This document shows positions 52,007 to 60,571 of a stretch of 64,000 nucleotides of DNA, piece by piece; positions within the stretch are counted from its first letter, which is position 1, and the number at the start of each line of letters is the position of its first letter. Made by a program: the position numbers and the translations under genes. The notes beneath the pieces were generated by a model. It saw only the letters and a program-made list of their open reading frames with translations, was not told the origin of the DNA and did not search any database. Source of the stretch: Burkholderiales bacterium Ga0077543 (GTDB taxonomy: Bacteria; Pseudomonadota; Gammaproteobacteria; Burkholderiales; Burkholderiaceae_C); NCBI GenBank assembly GCA_001464055.1, contig LNET01000074.1:48589-112588 (forward strand), written 5' to 3'.

Positions 52007-54666
52007 GCATCGACGCGGCCCGCACGCAGCTGCCCGCGACACCCGTTCAGGCTGGCCACGCCGGCAATGCCGGTCCACCCGGCCAGCCCGGCCGCACCCC
52101 CGGAGCGGCGGCCACCGCCGCGCCGGCGTCCGGCTGGCGCCTGGCCTGGTCGCTGATGCTGCCGCTGATGTGGCGGGAATGGCGCCACCACCCCTGGCGC
52201 CACGCGGTGGCGCTGCTGGCGGTGGCCCTGGGCGTGGCCCTGGCCTATTCGGTGCATCTGATCAACAGCTCGGCACTGGCCGAGTTCTCTTCGGCGGTGC
52301 GCGCCGCCAATGGCGAACCCGACCTGAGCCTGCGTGCGCCCCAGGCCGCGCTGAGCGGCCGGCCAGGCTTCGACGACGCGCTGTTCGAGCGTGTCGCCAC
52401 CGACCCCGGCGTGCAGCTGGCCAGCCCGGTGCTGGAGGTCGACACCTACGCCCAGGCCAGCGACGGCCGCCGCGTCGCGGTGCGCGTGCTGGGGCTGGAC
52501 GCCTTGCGCGTGGCCGCCGTCGCACCGAACCTTCTGCCGCAGGCGAACGAGGGCGAGGCGAACCTCGCCTTTCTCGACCCCGACCTCGCCTTCCCGAACC
52601 CGGCCGCACGCGACCGCCTGGCGCTGACCGATGGCGCGCCGCTGTCGCTGCAGTCGGGCCCGGCCTGGCTGCGCTGGCGCGTGGCTGGCACCGTGCCCGC
52701 GGGCGGCACGCCGCTGGTGGTGATGGACATCGCATCTGCGCAAGCGCGCTTCGACCTGGAAGGCCGGCTCTCGCGCATCGACCTGCGGCTGGTGCCCGGC
52801 ACCGAACGCGCCGCGCTGCTGGCACGGCTGCAACTGCCGGCCGGTGTGCAGGCCGTGGCGCCCGACGACGCCGAGCAGCGCGTCTCCAACCTCAGCCGCG
52901 CCTACCGCGTCAACCTCACGGTGCTGGCCCTGGTGGCGCTGTTCGTCGGCGCGTTCCTGGTGTTTTCGGTGGTGGCCCTGTCGGTGGCCCAGCGCACGCC
53001 CGGCCTGGCCTTGCTGGGCGTGCTGGGCATGACCGCGCGTGAACGCCGCGTGCTGGTGCTGGGCGAATGCGCCGCCGTGGGCCTGGCCGGCAGCGCCCTC
53101 GGGCTGGCGCTGGGCGCAGGGATGGCCTGGGGCGCGCTGCGCTTCATGGCCGGCGACCTGGGCGGCGGCTACTTCCCCGGAATCACGCCCAGCCTGCAAT
53201 GGTCCTGGCTGTCGGCCGTCGTGTTCCTGGTGCTGGGCATGTTGTCGGCGGTGCTGGGCGGCTGGTGGCCGGCGCTGCAGGCCCAGCGCATTGCCCCGGC
53301 CCAGGCGCTGAAGGGGCTGGGTTTGTTGGACTCGCGCACGCCGCCGGTCTGGTCCGGCCTGCTGCTGCTGGCCGGCGGCACCGCGGCGGCCTTCGCACCC
53401 CCGATCGCCGGCCTGCCGCTGGCCGCCTACGTCGGGGTGGCCGCGCTGCTGCTGGGCGGCGTGGCCCTGGTGCCGGCCGTGGTGCACGGCGTGCTGGCAC
53501 TGCTGCCCACGCCGCAGGGCGCGCTGGCGCTGCTGGCACTGCAGCGCGCCCGCTTCCAGCGCCGCACGGCCACGGCCGCGGTGGCCGGTATCGTGGCCAG
53601 CCTGGCCCTGAGCGTGGCGTTGACGATCATGGTCGCGAGCTTTCGCACGGGCGTGAGCGACTGGCTCGACAGCGTGCTGCCGGCCGACCTGTATGCCCGC
53701 AGCGCCGGCAGCAGCGCCGCGGGCGAACAGGCCTGGCTGCCCGCCGACTTCGCCGAACGCGCCGCCGCTCTTCCCGGCGTGGCGCGCGTGCAGGCGGCGC
53801 GTACACGGTCACTGCAGTTCGCACCCGGGCGGCCGGCGGTCACGCTGATCGCCAGGCCGCTGGCCGACGTGGCCGAAGCCCTGCCCCTGGTCGACCCGCC
53901 CCTGCCGCCACGCCCCGGCGAACTGGGCGTGTATGTCAGCGAAGCCATGGTCAGCCTGTACGACGCCAGGCCGGGCACGGTACTGATGCTGCCGCTGGCC
54001 GAAACGCCCGTGCCCGCACGGGTGCTGGGGGTCTGGCGCGACTTCGCGCGCCAGTTCGGTGCCGTGGTCGTGGCCGACGCCGACTACCGCCGGCTGACCG
54101 GCGACGAGCGCGTCAACGACCTGGCCTTGTGGCTGGCCCCTGGCACCGCCACCGCCGAGGTGCAGGACGGCCTGCGCGCGCTGCTGCCCGACCCGAGCAT
54201 GCTCGACTTTGCCGCCAGCGCCGAGCTGCGTTCGCTGAGCCTGCGCATCTTCGACCGCAGCTTCGCCGTCACCTACTACCTGCAGGCGGTGGCCATCGTC
54301 ATCGGCCTGGTGGGCATTGCCGCCAGCCTGTCGGCCCAGGTGCTGGCGCGGCGCAAGGAATTCGGCCTGCTCGCCCACCTGGGGCTGACGCGGGCGCAGG
54401 TGGTGGCCGTGGTGGCCGGGGAAGGCGCGGCCTGGGTCGCTGCAGGCGTGCTGGTGGGACTGCTGCTCGGGCTGGCGGTGAGCCTGGTGCTGGTGTTCGT
54501 GGTCAACCCGCAGAGCTTCCACTGGACGATGCAGCTGGTGCTGCCCTGGGGCCGGCTGCTGCTGCTGTGCGCGGCGGTCTGGCTGGCGGGGGTGGCCACC
54601 GCCGCGTTCAGCGCGCGCAAGGCTGCCGGGCGGGCGGCGGTGCTGTCGGTGAAAGAGGACTGGTAA
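52003..54666 (+). CDS. FtsX-domain ABC transporter permease (AttFG-like)
   Basis: An 887-residue permease. After a proline/alanine-rich cytosolic head comes helix 1 (AVALLAVALGVALAYSVHLI), a large periplasmic domain, then FtsX-type helices (VALFVGAFLVFSVVALSVAQ with TPGLALLGVLGMTARERRVL). A second repeat has ALLALQRARFQRRTATAAVA, another periplasmic domain and the final FtsX block RRKEFGLLAHLGLTRAQVVA. Two FtsX modules in one chain fit the fused permeases of the YbbP/AttFG type. It probably extracts or delivers a lipid or lipoprotein with the ATPase and the AttH-like partner. Confidence 0.92.
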   Translation: MSIDAARTQLPATPVQAGHAGNAGPPGQPGRTPGAAATAAPASGWRLAWSLMLPLMWREWRHHPWRHAVALLAVALGVALAYSVHLINSSALAEFSSAVRAANGEPDLSLRAPQAALSGRPGFDDALFERVATDPGVQLASPVLEVDTYAQASDGRRVAVRVLGLDALRVAAVAPNLLPQANEGEANLAFLDPDLAFPNPAARDRLALTDGAPLSLQSGPAWLRWRVAGTVPAGGTPLVVMDIASAQARFDLEGRLSRIDLRLVPGTERAALLARLQLPAGVQAVAPDDAEQRVSNLSRAYRVNLTVLALVALFVGAFLVFSVVALSVAQRTPGLALLGVLGMTARERRVLVLGECAAVGLAGSALGLALGAGMAWGALRFMAGDLGGGYFPGITPSLQWSWLSAVVFLVLGMLSAVLGGWWPALQAQRIAPAQALKGLGLLDSRTPPVWSGLLLLAGGTAAAFAPPIAGLPLAAYVGVAALLLGGVALVPAVVHGVLALLPTPQGALALLALQRARFQRRTATAAVAGIVASLALSVALTIMVASFRTGVSDWLDSVLPADLYARSAGSSAAGEQAWLPADFAERAAALPGVARVQAARTRSLQFAPGRPAVTLIARPLADVAEALPLVDPPLPPRPGELGVYVSEAMVSLYDARPGTVLMLPLAETPVPARVLGVWRDFARQFGAVVVADADYRRLTGDERVNDLALWLAPGTATAEVQDGLRALLPDPSMLDFAASAELRSLSLRIFDRSFAVTYYLQAVAIVIGLVGIAASLSAQVLARRKEFGLLAHLGLTRAQVVAVVAGEGAAWVAAGVLVGLLLGLAVSLVLVFVVNPQSFHWTMQLVLPWGRLLLLCAAVWLAGVATAAFSARKAAGRAAVLSVKEDW

Positions 54667-54728
54667 GGCGATGCAGGCTCGACCAGAGCAGAGTTGTCGA
54701 CCCAAGCTCATGCCTGCATCGTCGCCTT
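54665..54728. repeat. Imperfect inverted repeat at the end of the permease gene
   Basis: Left arm AAGGCGATGCAGGC (54665-54678, containing part of the TAA stop). Right arm GCCTGCATCGTCGCCTT (54712-54728). They pair along 14 bp with a 3-base bulge and a 33-base loop. It has no T-run. It could be a 3'-end structure or one boundary of the segment that separates the permease from the AttH-like gene. Confidence 0.45.
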
Positions 54729-54795
54729 GTGCGACACGGACGCGCAGCGGGAACAGGGCCAGGGGACGACGACTGCCAGCGCCATCCGCAGCAAG

Positions 54796-57591
54796 CTAAC
54801 GACCCCCGGTCCGCGTGGCCAGGATCGTGTTGTGTGGGCCGCCGGCCCAGGCGGAATCGCGATCCGCGGCGTAGACAGCGGTCAGCCGCTTGCTGAAGCC
54901 GGTGGGCTGCAAGGTCCAAGTCCGGCCTCCGTCCCGGGTACTGGCCAGGTCGCCACCGGCAGTGGTGGCCCACCCGGTCCGCAGGTCGAAGAAGCTGATG
55001 TCCCGACGCTCAAGGATGTCTGGCGTCACGTTCTCGATGGGGCCGACCGGGGGCTCCGAGGTACGCCATGACCTGCCGCCATCGGCACTGCGGTAGCTGC
55101 GGTCGGCAAAGAGGATCCAGACCTCCTGATCAGCGCCTCGGCCCACGATCAACAGTCGCTGCGGCACCCGCTCGCAGGCATCTGCCGGCGTTATGCGGTC
55201 GTATCTGCGTGCCGCGCCATCGCCGACAACGGCGCGCCAGGTGCGGCCGCCATCCTCGGTGAGATCCACGGCACCACAAAACGCACGGATGCCGGTGTTC
55301 CTGGAGACAAAGGCGACGTGGGTGTATTCGTCCCATTGCGGCGACCTGACCTGCCAGGACACACCACCGTCGTCGCTGACGGCGATGGCCGCATCACAAA
55401 CCGGGGCCGTCGAGAAGGGCAGGCCGGAGTTTTCCGGGTGGCGGCAACGGTGCCAGAGGTCAACCACCAGGAACTGGCCGTCGGCCCACAGGATTCGGCG
55501 CGGCTCCCATGGATAGATACCGCCCGGCAAACCGCTGGCCGGCAGGGCGTTGTGCGCCCGCAGGTCCATGCCAACGACTCGCCAGCTGCGGCCCTCGTCG
55601 GACGAAATGGCCAGCTTGCCTTCGCGCTGCATCCACAGGTCTCCGTCCTGAGCGCGAAGCAACTGCCCGCTTTGATGAGGCCAGTCCAGATACGAACCAT
55701 GGGAAGGGCGTCGAACCCAGGGCTGGAGACCCGTTTCCGTGCCCAGTGCCCGCCAGCGCTGCCCACCGTCGTCGGTGCTCAGCAGGGTGCCTTTGTTGCT
55801 GAGCGCAAGGCCGCGGTCCGCGCTCACGAAGAGAATCTGGCTGATCGATTCTTCGCCATCGGCCGGCTGCTCCAACGGCAAGGCGGTCCAGGCCTGGCCG
55901 TTGTCGAGCGAGCGCCACCACCGGCTGCCGCCGGCCTGCTTCATCAACAGGCCGCCGCCCGAGTCGCGCCTGACTTCATCGATCGTGTTGTTCTGTCCAT
56001 GCCAGGGCTGCCGGTTGGCCGACCAGGTGCGACCACCATCGTGGGTGATGTGCCAGCCGCGGCCAGCGGCTTCCTGGCTCGAGGTCTGAACCCAGGCCGT
56101 GTCGGAGTCGAGAAACCCGATCGCAAACCCGGCTGCAAAACTGAATTGAGCGGGGTCGAGTTCCGGAAGATCAGCCTGCAGCCCTGGCACAGCGCTGCGG
56201 GGCAGGTTGACGGTCCGCCAGGTCAGCAGGCCGTCTTCGCTGCGCCAAAGGGTTGAGATGTCCTCGGTGGTCTGGATCGCAGCCCAGGCACCCGTCGGGC
56301 CAAAGAGCATGGGATGCGCGGAAAGCGACCGCCCGCTGGCAGACATGGCCGGTGGCACCACACCTTCGACCCAGGCGGCATCGTGCCCGCGCCGCCCCCA
56401 AACCCGAGGGGGCAAGGGGCGGCCGACGACGCCGTCCCATCCCTGGTGAAATCGCAAGCCCCAACCGTCCAAGCTCATATCGACACTGGGCCGCTGACCC
56501 GTCCACGGGAAAGTGGTGTCGTACACAAAGGTCCGCCCCGCATCCGTCGAGCGAGCTTCGAGATCGAAGGTCCACAAAACACCGTTGCGCTCGACCGTTG
56601 CCACCGGCTGGGCCGTCAACTGCCAGCTCAGCCCACCGTCCCGGCTGATCGAGGACAGGAAGTCTGTCGTCGAAGTGGCGAGCTGCAGCCTGGCGCCAGA
56701 AGCCACCAGCAATTGCGGCGATGCCACCACCAGCGCGAAGACGTCGGTCAACTGCGTGCTGACCGGGGCCCAGGTCTGGCCGCCATCGACCGTGCGCCAG
56801 AGCGGCCGGTCGAAGAGCACATTCCCCCCCACCAGCCATCCCACCTGACGGTCGGTGAAGTAGACCTGGGCGCGTGGACTGGCGATGGCAGGCGCCGGCA
56901 AGGGCTGCCAGGTCTGGCCGCCATCCTGCGTCCGCAGCACACGCCCCTTCTCGGAAACCAGCCAGCCGTGCGTGGCGTCGACGAAAGCGACATCGGTCAC
57001 GACATCGGCGTCTTCGCCGGGGTGCTGGAAACACCAGCCGGTCTGATTCGCGCCGCGGCACTGTTGCCCGGCAACGCGAGCCTGGCCGGGAGCAGATGGG
57101 GCGGCTGGGCCGCACAGGTCAGGATACACACCGCACTTGTCGGCCAACACCTGCCCGGCCCAGAAGCTCAGCGTCTCGTAGGCTTGCAGCGATTGGCCCG
57201 TGTAGTCGCCCAGCCCGAAGACGCGGCCGTCAGGGGTGACACCCAGGTAGCGCACGCCCCAGGCGCCTGGATAGGCGCGTGCGTTGTAGGTTTCGCCTTG
57301 ATATTGAATGCTGGGAAATCGTAGCCCGAGGGATCTGGGGAAGAGGTCCGCAAACTTGTATTCGGCCCAGTCCAGGGTCATGTCGGCAGTCACGAGCTGG
57401 CTGCTGCCAGCTGCCGAAGACGTCGTGGTCGCCTGCGGCACCGACAAGGCGGCTGCACGCATCTGACCGATGAAGGCGACGGCGCCGGGCGGTGGCGCCA
57501 AGGGGCCGGTGGCGCCACCACCGCAGGCTGACAACAGGGCGCAGACGACGGCAGCACACCCTACCCTCCACCCGCGGCTCGCAAGCCTCAT
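54796..57591 (-). CDS. Large Asp-box (BNR) repeat lipoprotein
   Basis: A 931-residue lipoprotein. The signal ends in the lipobox LLSAC with Cys23. Residues about 71-150 form a module (KFADLFPRSL, ETYNARAYPG, VRYLGVTPDGRVFGLGD) also found at the C-terminus of the cyclophilin at 20.7 kb. From about residue 180 onward, at least 13 Asp-box motifs follow, including TQDGGQTW, TVDGGQTW, THDGGRTW, TEDGGRTW and TRDGGRTW. This pattern is diagnostic of sialidase/Ycf48-type beta-propellers, likely two propellers. No sialidase catalytic signature is evident. The ATG at 57591 has GAGGGG 9 bases upstream; the ATG at 57600 is less well spaced. It is antisense to, and interrupts, the att set. Confidence 0.85.
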   Translation of the reverse strand: MRLASRGWRVGCAAVVCALLSACGGGATGPLAPPPGAVAFIGQMRAAALSVPQATTTSSAAGSSQLVTADMTLDWAEYKFADLFPRSLGLRFPSIQYQGETYNARAYPGAWGVRYLGVTPDGRVFGLGDYTGQSLQAYETLSFWAGQVLADKCGVYPDLCGPAAPSAPGQARVAGQQCRGANQTGWCFQHPGEDADVVTDVAFVDATHGWLVSEKGRVLRTQDGGQTWQPLPAPAIASPRAQVYFTDRQVGWLVGGNVLFDRPLWRTVDGGQTWAPVSTQLTDVFALVVASPQLLVASGARLQLATSTTDFLSSISRDGGLSWQLTAQPVATVERNGVLWTFDLEARSTDAGRTFVYDTTFPWTGQRPSVDMSLDGWGLRFHQGWDGVVGRPLPPRVWGRRGHDAAWVEGVVPPAMSASGRSLSAHPMLFGPTGAWAAIQTTEDISTLWRSEDGLLTWRTVNLPRSAVPGLQADLPELDPAQFSFAAGFAIGFLDSDTAWVQTSSQEAAGRGWHITHDGGRTWSANRQPWHGQNNTIDEVRRDSGGGLLMKQAGGSRWWRSLDNGQAWTALPLEQPADGEESISQILFVSADRGLALSNKGTLLSTDDGGQRWRALGTETGLQPWVRRPSHGSYLDWPHQSGQLLRAQDGDLWMQREGKLAISSDEGRSWRVVGMDLRAHNALPASGLPGGIYPWEPRRILWADGQFLVVDLWHRCRHPENSGLPFSTAPVCDAAIAVSDDGGVSWQVRSPQWDEYTHVAFVSRNTGIRAFCGAVDLTEDGGRTWRAVVGDGAARRYDRITPADACERVPQRLLIVGRGADQEVWILFADRSYRSADGGRSWRTSEPPVGPIENVTPDILERRDISFFDLRTGWATTAGGDLASTRDGGRTWTLQPTGFSKRLTAVYAADRDSAWAGGPHNTILATRTGGR

Positions 57592-58145
57592 CGTTGTCAT
57601 CCCCTCATCGTCGTGGACGCCATGCACCCGAACGGCAAGCAGCAAGCCGCTCGGATGCAGGTGGTAGCGGGACAACATCTCGCCCCGAAGTGCCATCGCG
57701 GCGTTTGTGGCCGAGCCGGGGGCATGAGGAGGAAGCTGCTCACCTGCCTAAGCATGTGAGCGCGTTGCGCAGCCCATGCCCAGGGCTTCATCGGGAAAAC
57801 CGAGGTGACGAGGATCTCTCTGATCGGAGCGCATCGCGGGCAACGAACAAGCAGGGTTGGGGCCATGCTCCCGCACGGGGCGGCGAAACCCGGCATCCTT
57901 CATGCGCTGACCTCGACGAACCAACAAGCCCTGTGCTTTCGAAGCCAAGCTTGCACCGGTCGAGCGCGATTCGTGCAGCCAGGCGAAACTCTCGATTCGA
58001 ACCGCGGACAGCGGCCCGCAACATCCCCGGGGCCGGTCAACCGCATCCCCGACAGGAAGAGGACACCTTGGAACCTCTAGCAAAGGACAGCCGATGAAAC
58101 CCTCGTTTTCGCTGCGGCGACCGTGATGACAACCCGCGTGCACCC
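57592..58145. other. 554-base intergenic region without a supported gene
   Basis: The largest gap in the window, between the Asp-box lipoprotein and the AttH-like gene. No frame shows family motifs or convincing codon use. Toward its right end it holds AAAGGA (58082-58087) and two tiny ORFs at 58094-58149 leading into the AttH-like start. A T-loop-like GATTCGAACC near 57993 has no matching tRNA arms. The left part may carry the lipoprotein promoter, but I see no strong -35/-10 pair. Confidence 0.6.
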
Positions 58146-58149
58146 ATGA
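58094..58149 (+). other. Two overlapping mini-ORFs leading into the AttH-like gene
   Basis: The first ORF, MKPSFSLRRP (58094-58126), has AAAGGA six bases upstream. Its TGA overlaps an ATG that opens MTTRVHP (58126-58149), whose TGA overlaps the AttH-like ATG at 58146. The main ATG lacks a Shine-Dalgarno sequence. This suggests the ribosome enters upstream and re-initiates twice. Confidence 0.4.
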
Positions 58150-59387
58150 GCCCGCAGCGCCGCCGGTGGCTGCTGCAGATGGCCCGGCTGACCGGACTGG
58201 GCGCGGCCGCCTGCAGTCAGGCCAGCGCAGCACGGGCGCAGGTGGCAACGTCCAAGACGGCGCTAGACGAGACTGGCAAGGGCACTGCCGGAGCCAGGAG
58301 CGAAGGCCCCGGCACTGGCGACGCCATCCGCCGCGGCCGCCCGATCGTGTTCCCACGCGACCACGGCGCCCACCCGGGCGTTCGCACTGAATGGTGGTAC
58401 GCCACCGGCTGGCTGGTGCCCGGCACGGCCGATGTCGCGGCAGCACCGAACGACGCCGGCCTGCTCGGCTTCCAGGTCACCTTCTTCCGCAGCCGCACCG
58501 GGCTGGCGTCCACGCTGCCCGGCCGCTTCGCCCCGCGTCAACTGCTTTTCGCCCACGCCGCCATCACCGACCTGCCCGGCCGTCGCCACCTGCATGACCA
58601 GCGGCTGGTGCGCTGGTCGGAACAGCCCGACGCTGCCACCGGCAGCGCCAGCCTGGACGACGGCCGCGTGCACATCGGCGACTGGTCGTTTCGGCGCGAA
58701 GGCGCGCTGCCCCGGAGCCGCTGGCGGGCCCGCCTGCCGGCGCGCGACTTCGGCATCGACCTGGACCTGGCGACCACCCAGCCACCCGTGCTGCAGGGTG
58801 ACGCCGGCTTCTCGCGCAAGGGGCCGCAGGAGCAACAGGCCAGCCACTACTACAGCCTGCCGCAACTGGCCACCACGGGCCGGCTGACGCTGCCCGGCCA
58901 GGCCGGGCCGGGGCCGGCGCTGAGCGGCCGCGGCTGGATGGACCACGAGTGGAGCGACGAGATCCTGCACCCTGAGGCGGTGGGCTGGGACTGGATCGGT
59001 ATGAACCTGTTCGACGGCAGCGCGCTGACCGCATTCGTGCTCCGCCGGGCCGACGGCAGCGCACTGTGGGCCGGCGGCAGCTTCCGTGCGGGCAGCCCGG
59101 GTGCGGTCAGCCTCAGCTTTGCGGCCGATGCGTTGTCCTGGCAGCCCGGCCGGCTGTGGCGCAGCGGCACCACGGGTGCCCGCTACCCGGTGGAATGGCA
59201 GTTGCGCACGCCAGTGGGGCCCTTCGGCGTGCGCGCCCTGGCCGACGCCCAGGAACTCGACAGCCGCGGCAGCACGGGTGCGGTGTACTGGGAAGGCCTG
59301 AGCGAGCTGCTGGACGCGGGCGGGCGCCGGGTGGGTTTGGGCTACCTCGAAATGACGGGTTACACGGCGCCGCTGCGCATGGGCTGA
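58146..59387 (+). CDS. AttH/CrtC-like lipocalin-fold protein
   Basis: A 413-residue exported protein. The N-terminus has a Tat-like leader (PQRRRWLLQMARLTGLGAAA). The AttH-type signature is PRDHGAHPGVRTEWWYATGW, then GFQVTFFRSR, FAHAAITDLPGRRHLHDQRL, GRGWMDHEWSDEILHPEAVG and WDWIGMNLFDGSALTAFVLR. The family (PF07143) includes carotenoid 1,2-hydratases, but without carotenoid genes nearby the AttH role, a lipocalin partner of an FtsX-type ABC transporter, is more likely. The ABC genes end 3.5 kb upstream, separated by the Asp-box gene. Confidence 0.9.
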   Translation: MSPQRRRWLLQMARLTGLGAAACSQASAARAQVATSKTALDETGKGTAGARSEGPGTGDAIRRGRPIVFPRDHGAHPGVRTEWWYATGWLVPGTADVAAAPNDAGLLGFQVTFFRSRTGLASTLPGRFAPRQLLFAHAAITDLPGRRHLHDQRLVRWSEQPDAATGSASLDDGRVHIGDWSFRREGALPRSRWRARLPARDFGIDLDLATTQPPVLQGDAGFSRKGPQEQQASHYYSLPQLATTGRLTLPGQAGPGPALSGRGWMDHEWSDEILHPEAVGWDWIGMNLFDGSALTAFVLRRADGSALWAGGSFRAGSPGAVSLSFAADALSWQPGRLWRSGTTGARYPVEWQLRTPVGPFGVRALADAQELDSRGSTGAVYWEGLSELLDAGGRRVGLGYLEMTGYTAPLRMG

Positions 59388-59441
59388 GGCCGCCCGCAGC
59401 GCACACGCTTGCGCGCGTGGCGCGGGCAAGCGTGCCCGGGC

Positions 59442-60428
59442 TTACTGGGGCCGTGCGCGGTGGTCGTCGCGCCAGGAACCGGGCGGTGGCGACAGGCCGG
59501 CGTCCAGCGGCGCGGCGCGCACGCAATTGCCACCGGCCAGGCGTGCTGCGGCCACGGCGTCTTCGGCGTCGTGCACCAGGGCCTGCAGATTCAGGTGGGC
59601 CGCACGCAGAGGTGCCACGCCCACGCTGACCGTGCCGCGCAGCCGGGTGGCCTTGCCCGCACCCGGATTGCCGTCGGGCCAGGCCAGATCCAGCGCTTCG
59701 GCACGTTCGCGAATGCGCTCGGCCACATCGAGAGCGCCCGTCGGGTCGGCCTGGGCCAGGAACACCGCCAGCTGCGTTGGCGCCAGGCGGGTGACGAGAT
59801 CGGCCCCGCGCAGGGTGGGCGAGGTATGCCGGGCCAGCGTGGTCAGGAAGGCATCGGCCGCGGCGGGGCCGTGGGCGTCGCTCAGGCGCGGCGCGCGGTC
59901 CAGGTCGACGATCAGCAGCCCTGCGCCAGTGCCATACCGGCGCGCCCGAGCCCATTCGCGTTCGGCCAGTTCCAGGAAGACGTCGCGCCGGAAGGCGCCG
60001 GTGTCGCGGTCGCGAACTGGCGTGTTGTCCTGGGGCGCCGGTGCAGCGCGCAGCTGGCTCAGCGCAACGGCCAGGGTGGGCACTGCTGCGGCCAGCAAGG
60101 CCAGCGCCGCGCCACAGGCCGCGGCCAGTGATGGCGGAATTCCCAGGGTTTCTGACAGCAACCAGGCCGCCGCAGCTGCAAGCATGGCGCCACTGCCGGC
60201 CAGAAGCGCTGCCACCGCCGGCAGCGGCCAGCGCAGCACCCGGCCAGCCGTGGGACGCGGCGCAGGCGAGGCTTGCACTGGCGCCACGGCGGCAGCCGCA
60301 GGTGCCACCGTCACGGACGCGGACCGGTCAGAACCCCGGCGTGCTGGCTTGGGCGCCAGGCCATCGCGGGCCGCTGCGGGCTTCGGTGACGAGGAATTGG
60401 GTGTGGGGGATGGAGGATCGGGCAACAT
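59442..60428 (-). CDS. Membrane protein with degenerate GGDEF domain
   Basis: A 328-residue protein. An alanine/proline-rich cytosolic N-terminus is followed by two helices (PAVAALLAGSGAMLAAAAAW, SLAAACGAALALLAAAVPTL) and a GGDEF-fold domain (TGAFRRDVFLELAEREWARA, LLIVDLDRAPRLSDAHGPAA). The signature position reads RLAPTQLAVFLA instead of R-x-GGDEF, so diguanylate cyclase activity should be lost. It may bind a nucleotide or partner protein. The ATG at 60428 is preferred; a GTG at 60440 is possible. It is divergent from the exporter at 60572. Confidence 0.85.
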   Translation of the reverse strand: MLPDPPSPTPNSSSPKPAAARDGLAPKPARRGSDRSASVTVAPAAAAVAPVQASPAPRPTAGRVLRWPLPAVAALLAGSGAMLAAAAAWLLSETLGIPPSLAAACGAALALLAAAVPTLAVALSQLRAAPAPQDNTPVRDRDTGAFRRDVFLELAEREWARARRYGTGAGLLIVDLDRAPRLSDAHGPAAADAFLTTLARHTSPTLRGADLVTRLAPTQLAVFLAQADPTGALDVAERIRERAEALDLAWPDGNPGAGKATRLRGTVSVGVAPLRAAHLNLQALVHDAEDAVAAARLAGGNCVRAAPLDAGLSPPPGSWRDDHRARPQ

Positions 60429-60571
60429 CTGAAAGCTCACAGTGCCTTATTCGACCACAAGGACCACGAACTGTAGGCCTGCACCCCGCGTTTGTGGGCC
60501 AGGGATTGCACGGCGGCAGCGTGCTGACACCCGAACCCGGGATCCAGGCGGCTGGCCGATAGACTCGAACC

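Noticed and set aside
51481..53487. A long minus-strand frame opposite the att ATPase and permease
   Set aside because: Same reason: antisense to clear ABC motifs, without domains of its own.
57985..58010. tRNA-like T-loop sequence (minus strand GGTTCGAATC)
   Set aside because: The flanking bases do not form a T-stem, and no anticodon, D-arm or acceptor pairing is found.
57788..58024. A 78-codon minus-strand frame in the large intergenic gap
   Set aside because: No ribosome site, no recognisable motif, Arg/Ser-rich composition; not enough to call a gene.
58146..59387. Carotenoid 1,2-hydratase (CrtC)
   Set aside because: It shares the PF07143 fold, but no carotenoid genes are near and the ABC/FtsX context favours the AttH-like role.
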